A stretch of 64,000 nt of DNA, taken from Mycoplana dimorpha. Its GTDB lineage: Bacteria > Pseudomonadota > Alphaproteobacteria > Rhizobiales > Rhizobiaceae. The stretch's first letter is position 1; the number at the start of each line of letters is the position of its first letter. A program made the position numbers and the translations under genes. The notes beneath the pieces are model-generated. The model did no database searches, was not told the DNA's origin, and was given only the letters and a program-made list of their open reading frames with translations. Below are positions 30,349-38,450 of the stretch, piece after piece. Location: assembly GCF_003046475.1 (NCBI RefSeq), contig NZ_PZZZ01000002.1:639366-703365 (forward strand), in the 5' to 3' direction.

Positions 30349-31189
30349 CCCGGTAACCGCGCCGAGACCTGTGCGCGCCCCTGTTTTTTGCTGTCATAGT
30401 GGCGCCGACCGACGGTTCCCCGTTTATGGGGCAGGATGGCGCCACGCCCGAGCACACGACTGCAGGATCATCCGCAACGCGCGCGAGATGATTACCTCAA
30501 AACATCGCCGGGGATTGCAAGATTGAGCACAATTACGTCGAGGTGCCGCGCTATCGCAGACCTTAACGCATCAGTGGCTGTGCTGCCCCGCTCGGCGATT
30601 CAAAATCGTGGAACTGGGAAAAGATACTGACCAGGCCCTGAAACAATATCGGGTGATCATCAACACACTGACTGTGGTTTTTATACATGCCGGCCTCCCC
30701 CGAAAAAAAGCCAGCGCTTGCTGTTAACTAGAAACTAACCGATATGATGTTTGGCAAATAATAATACCAAGCGTGTTATTAATGTCGAGCCCGATTTGGC
30801 GCTCAGCACTCGAAAGCCCTTAATACATTAGCCTGTCATGTGCTCATTACGGTCCCCTGAAGGAGTAGAATGGCAAGCCTCCGGCAGTGGTCGAGACCGC
30901 TTGCTACAACTCGCTTGAAGGTCTGACAGCGACGGTGTCTGGAAAATAATCGTAGTTATGCCCGATAATTTCCCAGAAGACATACTTTCACGGCCCGCAA
31001 CCACAGGCAGTAACCTGGTAGATGGCGCGTCGCCGATCAAGGTGTGACGACGTTGCTCAAGCGTTACTTCGGCATATGTCCTTAGGGTGGTCGAAGGCTG
31101 GTCAGGGGGGCGCGTCCCCGCTCAGCGCCTGCGGCTTTATGCTGGCGGCCGGCGCGGCACCGTTCGCGCCGATTCCGCCTGCGCGACGA
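30349..31189. other. 840-base gene-poor right end of the island
   Basis: No convincing gene. The part 30,650-30,860 is AT-rich compared with the rest of the window (for example GGCAAATAATAATACCAAG). A 29-codon frame at 30958-31047 (MPDNFPEDILSRPATTGSNL...) and an 18-codon frame after a GGAG at 30,862 are the only short frames worth noting. I looked for a copy of the tRNA-His 3' end as a right attachment site and did not find one. Most of it looks like decayed accessory DNA. Confidence 0.4.
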
Positions 31190-31849
31190 TCAGTTCTGGC
31201 GCTTGATCCGGGCCAGCAGGTCCGTTCTGACGGCAACGAGATGGGCTTCCAAAAGCTTTGCCGCTGCCTCGAATTCGCCGGCACGACTGAGGCAGATCAG
31301 TTCGGCGTGTTCTTCCATGGCCCGGTTCATCGCGTCGATGCTCGACAGTTGAACCCGGGTGTAGCGGTCGCTGGTCTGCAGAAGCGACGCGACGATCTGC
31401 TGCGTGCGCGGCAGGTTGGCACGCTGGTAGAGAGCGACGTGCAGCTGGGCGTTCAGCTTGCCGTACTGGTTGATTTCCCCGCCCTTGATCACGTCCACGT
31501 AGGTCGCCTGGATCTGCTCCAGCTGTTCGAAATCCGCCGCCGAGAGCAGGGGGGCTGAGCGGCGGAAGAGGCGCGGCTCCAGAAGCGCGCGCAGTTCGAA
31601 CACATCGTCGATCTCGGCTTGCGAGAGTTCCGATACCACCGCGCCCTTCTGCGGCACGATCCGCACGAGCCCTTCCGCCTCCAGGTGAAACAGCGCCTCG
31701 CGGATGGGAATGCGGCTGACGCCGTAAGTCTCGGCAAGCGCATCCTGTCGCAGCTGGCTGCCGGCAGAATAGTGGCCGGAGAGGATAGACTGCCGGATTT
31801 CCTCGAGCAGGGCGCCGGAAAGCGTGCGGTGTTTCAGAGTCGAAGCCAT
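31190..31849 (-). CDS. GntR-family regulator, FadR/FCD type
   Basis: A 219-residue repressor-type protein. Residues about 8-75 form the winged helix (LRQDALAETYGVSRIPIREALFHLEAEGLV), and the rest is the all-helical FCD ligand domain with metal-site histidines (QLHVALYQRANLP and EEHAELICL). FCD regulators sense small organic acids. It is divergent from a TRAP transporter operon, with an inverted repeat in the 87-base gap, so it very likely controls that operon. The ligand is unknown but should resemble the transported acid. Confidence 0.9.
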   Translation of the reverse strand: MASTLKHRTLSGALLEEIRQSILSGHYSAGSQLRQDALAETYGVSRIPIREALFHLEAEGLVRIVPQKGAVVSELSQAEIDDVFELRALLEPRLFRRSAPLLSAADFEQLEQIQATYVDVIKGGEINQYGKLNAQLHVALYQRANLPRTQQIVASLLQTSDRYTRVQLSSIDAMNRAMEEHAELICLSRAGEFEAAAKLLEAHLVAVRTDLLARIKRQN

Positions 31850-31883
31850 GCGTATCCCCTACAGGGAAAAGGAAAAAAATCGG

Positions 31884-31915
31884 TTGACTCGCAAAATGTA
31901 TAAAATCTACATTAT
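31884..31915 (+). promoter_or_regulatory. Promoter and GntR-type operator before the TRAP operon
   Basis: AATGTATAAAATCTACATT at 31895-31913 is an inverted repeat (AATGTA-N7-TACATT). TTGACT at 31884-31889 is a good -35 box, with TACATT 18 bases downstream as a possible -10, so the repeat sits inside the promoter, as expected for repression. Confidence 0.55.
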
Positions 31916-31936
31916 ACCATATTTGGGGGAATATCC

Positions 31937-32554
31937 ATGTCCGATCCGGCCGCCACAGGCGGAAAAATCGCACCCGCGACACGCTTTGTCGTGCGTATTT
32001 CGGAAGGTGTTCTGGCTGTCGAGAAGGTCGCCGTCGGCGGCCTGATGGCCGTGTTGACCGGCCTGATCCTGATGAACGTCGTCACCCGCTACACGGGCAT
32101 GCCGCTCTATTGGGTCGACGAGGCGGCCGTATACGCCATGGTCTGGCTGGCGTTCATCGGAGGCTCGGCACTCACAAGACTGCGTCTGGACTTTTCGATG
32201 ACCTTGCTGACGGAGCGGCTTTCGCCGCCGGCGGCCCGGGTCATGCAGATCCTGTCGACGCTGATGGTCATGGCATTTGCGATCGCTCTTGCGGCGATGT
32301 GCTACGTTTGGCTCGATCCGGTCGGCATCGTGAGGGCCGGCTTCGATGCCAAGGCTTATGCCGCCGAGAGCTTCAACTTCATCTACACCGAGCGCACGCA
32401 GACGCTGAACTGGCCCACCTGGGCCGTCAATCTCGTGATTCCCCTCTTTGCGATCACCATGACGCTGCATGGCCTTGCCAACCTGGTGGAGGATCTCGGC
32501 TGGTCCGAGCGCCGCACCCATCCCGAATTCAAGACTGCCGAGGGGATCAACTGA
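31937..32554 (+). CDS. TRAP transporter small permease (DctQ type)
   Basis: A 205-residue membrane protein with four hydrophobic helices, of the DctQ family. The second block, NVVTRYTGMPLYWVDEAAVYAMVWLAFIGGSALTR split over two helices, contains the family WxxE/DE motif. It forms the small subunit of a sodium-driven TRAP importer. Its last codons overlap the start of the large subunit (ATGA type), showing translational coupling. The extended periplasmic segment YAAESFNFIYTERTQTLNW is longer than in the smallest family members. Confidence 0.9.
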   Translation: MSDPAATGGKIAPATRFVVRISEGVLAVEKVAVGGLMAVLTGLILMNVVTRYTGMPLYWVDEAAVYAMVWLAFIGGSALTRLRLDFSMTLLTERLSPPAARVMQILSTLMVMAFAIALAAMCYVWLDPVGIVRAGFDAKAYAAESFNFIYTERTQTLNWPTWAVNLVIPLFAITMTLHGLANLVEDLGWSERRTHPEFKTAEGIN

Positions 32555-33819
32555 TGGTTACGGGCGCAGCATTTCTGGTGTTCATGCTGATCGGCGTTCC
32601 GATCGGCATCTGCCTCTGCCTGGTCAGCGTGGTCTACATTTTCGCCTCTGGCAATCCCCTGCTTTTCCAGAGCTTTCCGACGCAGCTCTTCGGCGGCGTC
32701 GACAGCTACGGGCTCATCGCCATTCCGCTCTTCGTGCTGATCGGCGAGATCATGAACGGCGGCGGCATCACCAAGCGCATCATCGAGATGACAATGGCGT
32801 TCATCGGCGCCATGAAGGGCGGTCTTGCCTATGTGAACCTGATCGCGAACATGTTCGTGGCCTCGATCCTCGGCTCGGCCACCGCGCAGGTCGCCGTCAT
32901 GGCACAGATGATGGTGCCTGAAATGGAGAAAAAGGGCTACGACAAGACCTTTGCCGCCGGCCTGACGGCCTATGCTGGCATGCTCGGCCCGATCATTCCG
33001 CCATCCATCATGTTCGTGGTCTATAGTGTTCTCGCCCAGGTGCCGGTCGGCGACATGCTGGCAGCCGGCATCGTGCCGGGCGTCCTGCTAACGATCGCGT
33101 TCTGCTTGATCATCGCGTTGATGGGCTTTTTCTACAATTATCCGCGTGGCGAACGGGCAACCTTGCGCGAACGCGCCCGCACGGTTCTCAATGCGCTGCC
33201 GACGCTGCTGATCCCGGTGATCATCGTCGGTTCCATCCTGAGCGGGCTCGCCAATCCCACGGAGGCGGCCGCGGTCGGCGCCGTCGCAGCCATTCTGGTT
33301 GGACGTTTCTGGATCGGCGAACTGCAGCTCTCGCAGCTTCCGACCATGTTGCTGCGTGCCGGCATTTACTCCGCTGTCGTGCTGTTCCTCGTCGCAGCGG
33401 CCGGCGTGTTCTCCTGGGTGCTCGTCTACGGCATGGTGCCGCAGCAGGTTGCCGGCTGGGTCCAGGCCATTGCCTCCGATCCGATCACCTTCATGCTGCT
33501 GGTCAATGTCATCCTGCTGGTCATCGGTACCGTCATCGACGGCGCGCCCGGTCTGATCATGACGGTTCCGATCCTGCTGCCGATCGCCACCGAGGTCTAT
33601 GGCATCGACCCGATCCATTTCGGCGTCGTCGTGGTCATCAACCTCGTGCTCGGCTTCCTGTCGCCGCCGGTCGGCCTGTGCTTCTTCGTCGCCGCAGCCG
33701 TGACGGGCGCCAAGCCCGGCAAGATGTTCATCGTGACGCTGCCGTTTTTCTTCGTGTCCTGCCTGGTGCTCGTCCTGCTCTCGATCTTCCCGGCGCTCTC
33801 GACCTTCATGATCCGATAA
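32554..33819 (+). CDS. TRAP transporter large permease (DctM type)
   Basis: A 421-residue membrane protein with about 12 helices, DctM family. Typical blocks are IPLFVLIGEIMNGGGITKRII, ASILGSATAQVAVMAQMMVPEM and GMLGPIIPPSIMFVVYSV, and the C-terminal half repeats the motif in GTVIDGAPGLIMTVPILLP. It is the ion-coupled transport subunit. The start overlaps the stop of the small permease gene by one base. The substrate is probably a carboxylate or sugar acid, not identifiable from this subunit. Confidence 0.93.
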   Translation: MVTGAAFLVFMLIGVPIGICLCLVSVVYIFASGNPLLFQSFPTQLFGGVDSYGLIAIPLFVLIGEIMNGGGITKRIIEMTMAFIGAMKGGLAYVNLIANMFVASILGSATAQVAVMAQMMVPEMEKKGYDKTFAAGLTAYAGMLGPIIPPSIMFVVYSVLAQVPVGDMLAAGIVPGVLLTIAFCLIIALMGFFYNYPRGERATLRERARTVLNALPTLLIPVIIVGSILSGLANPTEAAAVGAVAAILVGRFWIGELQLSQLPTMLLRAGIYSAVVLFLVAAAGVFSWVLVYGMVPQQVAGWVQAIASDPITFMLLVNVILLVIGTVIDGAPGLIMTVPILLPIATEVYGIDPIHFGVVVVINLVLGFLSPPVGLCFFVAAAVTGAKPGKMFIVTLPFFFVSCLVLVLLSIFPALSTFMIR

Positions 33820-33847
33820 CCAAGCGATCCAACCAGAGGAAGTTGAT

Positions 33848-34846
33848 ATGACGCTTACACGCAGAACATTGATCCGCAATTCCGCCCTCGGCGCCGCCGC
33901 CTTCACGCTGGGCGCGCCGTCGGTCCTGCGCGCCCAGGAAGCGCGCATCCTCCGCCTCGGCATCACCACGCCTCCGGGCCATCCCTGGAACAATGCCGCC
34001 CTCAAGGTCGGCGAGGCGCTGAAGGCCGAAACCAACGGCCGGCTGTCGATCGAGGTCTTCCCGGCCAACCAGCTGGGCAACGAAGCGGCGATGATGCAGC
34101 AGATGCAGAGCGGCGCCCTCGACCTCGGCTGGATCATGACGGCGGAACTCGGCTCGCGCATCCCTTCGGTCGCCGCAATCAACGCCCCCTGGGTTGTCGA
34201 TTCCACCGCCAAGGTCGCCAAGCTCGTCCGCGATCCGATCGCCATGAAGCTGCTGGAAGTCCTGCCGGCGGAAACCGGCACGATCGGGCTTGCCTGGGGC
34301 ATCACCACCATGCGCGTCGTCTTCTCGGCCAAGGAGATCAACGGCCTCGAAGATCTCAACGGCATGAAGCTGCGCATCAATACGACGCCCGCCTACCGCG
34401 ACTTCTACCAGCTGCTGGGCGCAGCCCCGACCCCGATCCCGACCCCGCAGGTATTCGACGCCATGTCAAACGGTCAGGTGGACGGGCTCGAGGCCGACCT
34501 CGACCTGTCGTGGAACCAGCGTTTCGATAAGGTCGCCAAAACCATGCTGAAGATGAACGCCATCTTCATGCCCGTCGTCGCGCTTGCCTCCGGTCGCGTC
34601 TGGAAGACCCTGCCGGAAGCCGACCGCGAGTTGATCAGCAAGGCGACGAAGACGGCGCTTGATGCCCAGATCGACGCGACCGTCGAGAACGAGCCGAAGC
34701 TGCTGGAACAGTTCGCCGCGGCCCCGATTCCGATCAAGGACGTGCAGGTTGCCGACGCGGAGAAGATCATCGCCGACTACGACAAGATCTGGCTGCCGAA
34801 GGCACCGATCCTGGCGGATCTTCGCAAGGTCGGCGCAACTCTCTGA
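33848..34846 (+). CDS. TRAP transporter substrate-binding protein (DctP type)
   Basis: A 332-residue periplasmic protein. The N-terminus LTRRTLIRNSALGAAAFTLG looks like a twin-arginine (Tat) signal, with cleavage likely after LRAQE. The DctP fold is indicated by EALKAETNGRLSIEVFPANQLG, the central MRVVFSAKEINGLEDLNGMKLR with the carboxylate-binding Arg, and GQVDGLEADLDLSW. It is the last gene of the operon, ending in a GC-rich hairpin 25 bases downstream. Confidence 0.9.
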   Translation: MTLTRRTLIRNSALGAAAFTLGAPSVLRAQEARILRLGITTPPGHPWNNAALKVGEALKAETNGRLSIEVFPANQLGNEAAMMQQMQSGALDLGWIMTAELGSRIPSVAAINAPWVVDSTAKVAKLVRDPIAMKLLEVLPAETGTIGLAWGITTMRVVFSAKEINGLEDLNGMKLRINTTPAYRDFYQLLGAAPTPIPTPQVFDAMSNGQVDGLEADLDLSWNQRFDKVAKTMLKMNAIFMPVVALASGRVWKTLPEADRELISKATKTALDAQIDATVENEPKLLEQFAAAPIPIKDVQVADAEKIIADYDKIWLPKAPILADLRKVGATL

Positions 34847-34870
34847 GCAGCCGACGGCGCTGTAAATGAC

Positions 34871-34907
34871 CGGGCCCGCATCCTTTCGAAGACAGGGTGC
34901 GGGCCCG
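34871..34907 (+). terminator. Terminator-like hairpin after the TRAP operon
   Basis: CGGGCCCGCA at 34871-34880 pairs with TGCGGGCCCG at 34898-34907, and the flanking TCCT/AGGG extends the stem. The tail is ATTGATT, only weakly T-rich. Confidence 0.65.
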
Positions 34908-35219
34908 ATTGATTCGAGCGTTATTTCGCTTCAGGGCCGCCAACCGGCCTACAATGCGGCCAACGAGGCAGCACGTGGCGCGCGACGGCCGGAGTGCGCT
35001 CCCGCAGGCCAACGTGCTATATTGCCGAGTGCGGGGATGGCGCGCATGAGAAGCGGACGGGCCAGCGCGCTGGGGACTGGCATGGCTCGCCGACTACGCC
35101 GTGCAGGGGCAGGCGGGCGGGCCGCTGCCGCAATAGGCGCGGTGGCCGGCTGCTGACTTCATGTGGCTCACGGCGCGTTGCCGGAACTGTTCCGAGCAGG
35201 CGCGCAATGGACAACCCCA

Positions 35220-35543
35220 ATGACGAGCCCCCATGCGGATATCCTGAGAATGGTACGGCGCAACAGACTGGTCGGCATGTGGGCGGCGGAAAAACTGGGC
35301 CTCGTCGGTGAAAGCGCTACGGCCTATTCGAACGACCTCGCCAAAGCTGCGCTCGAAGCGGAGCGCAATGACGTGCTTGCCAAGATTCGGAAGGACTTCG
35401 ACGCGGCGGGGGTGGTCCAGTCCGACGAACAGATTCTAAGCGTCATGAGCAATTCCTGGCTGAAGGCCGGAAGAACCGCGAACAGGGCGGATGCCAGTGA
35501 CGCCGCACTGGTGCAGATCGCGCGCAATCTCCAGTCGAGGTGA
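35220..35543 (+). CDS. DUF1476 / ATPase-inhibitor-zeta-like protein, N-terminally short
   Basis: A 107-residue helical protein with the DUF1476 core: RRNRLVGMWAAEKLGLVGES, AYSNDLAKAALEAERNDVLA and KIRKDFDAAGVVQSDEQILS. In alphaproteobacteria this family includes the zeta inhibitor of F1-ATPase. The usual first 15-20 residues (FDDREKAFEAKFAHDEE type), which form the inhibitory segment in zeta, are missing here, and upstream in-frame sequence does not encode them. It may be a paralogue with another role. The C-terminus has an added NRADASDAALVQIARNLQSR tail. ATG at 35220 is chosen; a GTG at 35163 is possible. Confidence 0.68.
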   Translation: MTSPHADILRMVRRNRLVGMWAAEKLGLVGESATAYSNDLAKAALEAERNDVLAKIRKDFDAAGVVQSDEQILSVMSNSWLKAGRTANRADASDAALVQIARNLQSR

Positions 35544-35705
35544 CGGATTTGACGCCAGGAGCGCTGGCGCGGCCCGGTCATGCGGTCCGGCAGGAGGCCT
35601 GCCGTTCAGCCGCCGAACCCTTCCCGAAAATCGTGACGGAGGCCGCGACCGACGACGCTGCACGAAGATTTTCCGGGCTGCGCTGGTCATGCCGTCACCC
35701 GCCGT

Positions 35706-36587
35706 TCAGAGGAAAATGCGCTGCTCCTGCGCCACCAGTTCCTGTACGAAGGCCGTGACGGTGCGGACGCGGGCGAGGTCACGGGCGCTTTCGTGATAGG
35801 TGGTCCAGTAGGCGCGGCGGATCGTTGTTTCCGGCAGGATGCGCACCAGTTCCGGGTCGAGCCGGGCGATGTAGTTGTGCAGGATGCCGATGCCGGCGCC
35901 AGAGCGGACGGCCTCCGTCTGCCCCGTGGCGCTGGAAATCTCGAAGGATGCGTTCCAGCTGCGCATCACCTCGCCGGTGAAGTCGAGCGAGGCGGTGAAG
36001 ATCAGGTCCTCCACGTAGCCGATGCGCCGGTGGTGCTTCAGGGCTTCGACGTCCGCAGGCTCGCCGTGCGCCGCGATGTAGGAACGGCTGGCATAGAGGC
36101 CGAGCGTGTAGTCGGTCAGCTTGGAGGAAACCAGCCGGCCCTGTTCGGGGCGCTCCAGCGTGATGGCGATGTCGGCCTCGCGCTGGGAAAGCGAGAAGGA
36201 GCGCGGCACGGGCACGAGTTGGATCTTCAGTTCGGGATGGCGCGCCGTCAGGGGTCCGAGCCGGGGGGCAAGGAAGGAGACGCCGAACCCGTCCGGCGCG
36301 CCGATCCGCACCGTGCCGGCGACCGCCGCATCGATGCGGCCGATCTTTGCCTGCGCGGCCAGCATCTCCGTCTCCATCCGCTCTGCGGCATGGAGAAAAA
36401 CCTCGCCCTCGGCCGTCAGGTCGCAGCCGTTGGTACGCCGCACCAAAAGGCGCGTCTTCATCTCCTGTTCCAGGGCGGTGATGCGACGGCTGAGCGTGGC
36501 GTGGTTGACGCCGAGCCGGCGCGAGGCCGCGAGCAATTGTCCGGTTCGCGCCACCGCCAGAAACATTCGAACGTCGTCCCAGTTCAT
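35706..36587 (-). CDS. LysR-family transcriptional regulator
   Basis: A 293-residue LysR regulator. The winged helix at residues about 3-62 reads MFLAVARTGQLLAASRRLGV and NHATLSRRITALEQEMKTRL, and the rest is the two-lobed co-inducer domain. It is divergent from mmsA, with a long inverted repeat in the 120-base gap, so it is the likely regulator of valine/inositol-type catabolism through mmsA. The effector is not known. It belongs to the group where the first helix starts MNWDDVRMFL, often autoregulated. Confidence 0.88.
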   Translation of the reverse strand: MNWDDVRMFLAVARTGQLLAASRRLGVNHATLSRRITALEQEMKTRLLVRRTNGCDLTAEGEVFLHAAERMETEMLAAQAKIGRIDAAVAGTVRIGAPDGFGVSFLAPRLGPLTARHPELKIQLVPVPRSFSLSQREADIAITLERPEQGRLVSSKLTDYTLGLYASRSYIAAHGEPADVEALKHHRRIGYVEDLIFTASLDFTGEVMRSWNASFEISSATGQTEAVRSGAGIGILHNYIARLDPELVRILPETTIRRAYWTTYHESARDLARVRTVTAFVQELVAQEQRIFL

Positions 36588-36613
36588 TCCTTCGCCTTCG
36601 GTACCGATCAGGA

Positions 36614-36670
36614 CTACAATTTCTGCACAACGGTTGCTTACCGGAAGCGATTGAGTTGAGCAAATTGTAG
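36614..36670. promoter_or_regulatory. Long inverted repeat between LysR gene and mmsA
   Basis: CTACAATTT at 36614-36622 and AAATTGTAG at 36662-36670 are exact inverted copies, 48 bases apart centre to centre. The arms lie close to each start codon. This is consistent with two LysR operator sites that allow looping. Confidence 0.55.
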
Positions 36671-36707
36671 TGCGATCATGCTCTCCACAACATCTGGAGG
36701 ATATCCC

Positions 36708-38204
36708 ATGCGTGAGATCGGACATTTCATCGGCGGCAAGCACGTAGCCGGCAAGAGCGGCCGCACGGCAGACGTCTACAATCCGGCCACCGGCGAGGTT
36801 CAGGCCAAGGTGGCGCTGGCAAGCGAAGCCGAGCTCGCCGCCGCCGTCGAGGTCGCCAAGGCCGCCCAGCCGGCCTGGGCTGCGACCAACCCGCAGCGCC
36901 GCGCCCGCGTGTTCATGAAGTTCGTCCAGCTCCTGAACGACAACATGAACGAGCTCGCCGAGATGCTCTCGAAGGAGCACGGCAAGACGATCGAGGACTC
37001 CAAGGGCGATATCGTCCGCGGCCTCGAGGTCTGCGAGTTCGTCATCGGCATTCCGCACCTCTCCAAGAGCGAGTTCACCGAAGGCGCCGGCCCCAACATC
37101 GACATGTATTCGATCCGCCAGCCGGTCGGCATCGGTGCGGGCATCACCCCGTTCAACTTCCCCGGCATGATCCCGATGTGGATGTTCGCGCCGGCGATCG
37201 CCTGCGGCAACGCCTTCATCCTCAAGCCCTCCGAGCGCGATCCGTCCGTGCCAATGCGCCTGGCCGAACTGATGATCGAGGCCGGCCTGCCGGCGGGCAT
37301 CCTCAACGTCGTCAACGGTGACAAGGGCGCGGTCGACGCGATCCTGACGCATCCGGACATTGGTGCCGTTTCCTTCGTCGGCTCCACGCCGATCGCCCGT
37401 TACGTCTACGGAACGGCGGCGATGAACGGCAAGCGCGCCCAGTGCTTCGGCGGCGCCAAGAACCACATGATCATCATGCCCGATGCCGACCTCGACCAGG
37501 CCGCCAACGCCCTGATCGGCGCCGGCTACGGCTCGGCCGGCGAGCGCTGCATGGCGATCTCGGTCGCCGTCCCTGTTGGTGAGGAAACCGCCAACCGCCT
37601 GATCGACAAGCTGGTTCCGATGGTCGAGAGCCTGCGCATCGGCCCGTATTCCGACGAGAAGGCCGATCTCGGCCCGGTCGTCACCAAGGAGGCTCAGGCC
37701 CGCATCAAGAGCCTGGTCGACAGCGGCGTCGAGCAGGGCGCCAAGCTGCTGGTCGACGGTCGGAACTTCAAGCTGCAGGGCTACGAGGACGGTTACTTCG
37801 TCGGCGGCTGCCTGTTCGACCACGTCACCCCGGAAATGGACATCTACAAGACCGAGATTTTCGGGCCGGTCCTGTCCGTCGTCCGCGCGAAGAACTACGA
37901 AGAAGCCCTTTCGCTACCGATGAAGCACGAATACGGCAACGGTGTTGCGATCTACACCCGCGACGGCGACGCCGCCCGCGACTTCACCTCGCGCATCAAC
38001 ATCGGCATGGTCGGCGTCAACGTTCCGATCCCGGTTCCGCTCGCCTACCACTCCTTCGGCGGCTGGAAGGCCTCGTCCTTCGGCGACCTGAACCAGCACG
38101 GCACGGACTCGATCAAGTTCTGGACCCGCACCAAGACGGTCACCAGCCGCTGGCCGTCGGGCATCAAGGACGGTGCCGAATTCGTCATCCCGACGATGAA
38201 GTAA
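36708..38204 (+). CDS. mmsA: CoA-acylating methylmalonate-semialdehyde dehydrogenase
   Basis: A 498-residue aldehyde dehydrogenase that converts (methyl)malonate semialdehyde to propionyl- or acetyl-CoA, in valine or myo-inositol catabolism. The MmsA subfamily marks are ITPFNFPGMIPMWMFAPAIA, GGAKNHMIIMPDADLDQAANAL and the catalytic Cys in GSAGERCMAISVAVPVG. Length matches the family. The ATG at 36708 (MREIGHFIGG) is preceded by GGAGG; the upstream in-frame ATG at 36678 lacks one. A strong hairpin follows the stop codon. Confidence 0.96.
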   Translation: MREIGHFIGGKHVAGKSGRTADVYNPATGEVQAKVALASEAELAAAVEVAKAAQPAWAATNPQRRARVFMKFVQLLNDNMNELAEMLSKEHGKTIEDSKGDIVRGLEVCEFVIGIPHLSKSEFTEGAGPNIDMYSIRQPVGIGAGITPFNFPGMIPMWMFAPAIACGNAFILKPSERDPSVPMRLAELMIEAGLPAGILNVVNGDKGAVDAILTHPDIGAVSFVGSTPIARYVYGTAAMNGKRAQCFGGAKNHMIIMPDADLDQAANALIGAGYGSAGERCMAISVAVPVGEETANRLIDKLVPMVESLRIGPYSDEKADLGPVVTKEAQARIKSLVDSGVEQGAKLLVDGRNFKLQGYEDGYFVGGCLFDHVTPEMDIYKTEIFGPVLSVVRAKNYEEALSLPMKHEYGNGVAIYTRDGDAARDFTSRINIGMVGVNVPIPVPLAYHSFGGWKASSFGDLNQHGTDSIKFWTRTKTVTSRWPSGIKDGAEFVIPTMK

Positions 38205-38223
38205 GGCGACAATCGCCTCCTGG

Positions 38224-38252
38224 ATGGGCCCCGCAAGGGGCCCATTGCCTTT
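38224..38252 (+). terminator. Terminator of mmsA
   Basis: ATGGGCCCC at 38224-38232 pairs perfectly with GGGGCCCAT at 38237-38245 around a GCAA loop, followed by TGCCTTTT. Confidence 0.85.
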
Positions 38253-38399
38253 TCAAGGCCGGCATCTTGGCGCGCAAGGTGTCCCCTGCCGCGCCGCTTG
38301 ATGCGAGCCTCCGGTTGACATCCGGGTATGGTGCAAATGCACGAATAATGGTGACGGCCTGCCGTGCTCCACGGTGGCGCGGATTTTCGGTCAACCCAA

Positions 38400-38429
38400 A
38401 CGAAAACGGCGGCCAAGTGGCCGCCGTTT
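38400..38429 (-). terminator. Terminator of fbpA (minus strand)
   Basis: AAACGGCGGCCA at 38404-38415 pairs with TGGCCGCCGTTT at 38418-38429. On the minus strand the stem is followed by TCGTTT. It lies 22 bases after the fbpA stop codon. Confidence 0.8.
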
Positions 38430-38450
38430 CTGATTGCTGTTCCGAAGCGC

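Noticed and set aside
31000..31190. Right attachment site of the tRNA-His island
   Set aside because: I looked for a copy of the tRNA 3' end (ATTCCCACCAACCGTACCA) and found none; no integrase gene is present either.
34866..35156. 96-codon frame after the TRAP operon
   Set aside because: It starts in the terminator hairpin and is Ala/Arg/Gly low-complexity with no ribosome site.
36588..37823. Upstream extension of the LysR frame to 705 codons
   Set aside because: The extra 412 residues are the antisense of mmsA; the LysR family start MNWDDVRMFL at 36587 is clear.
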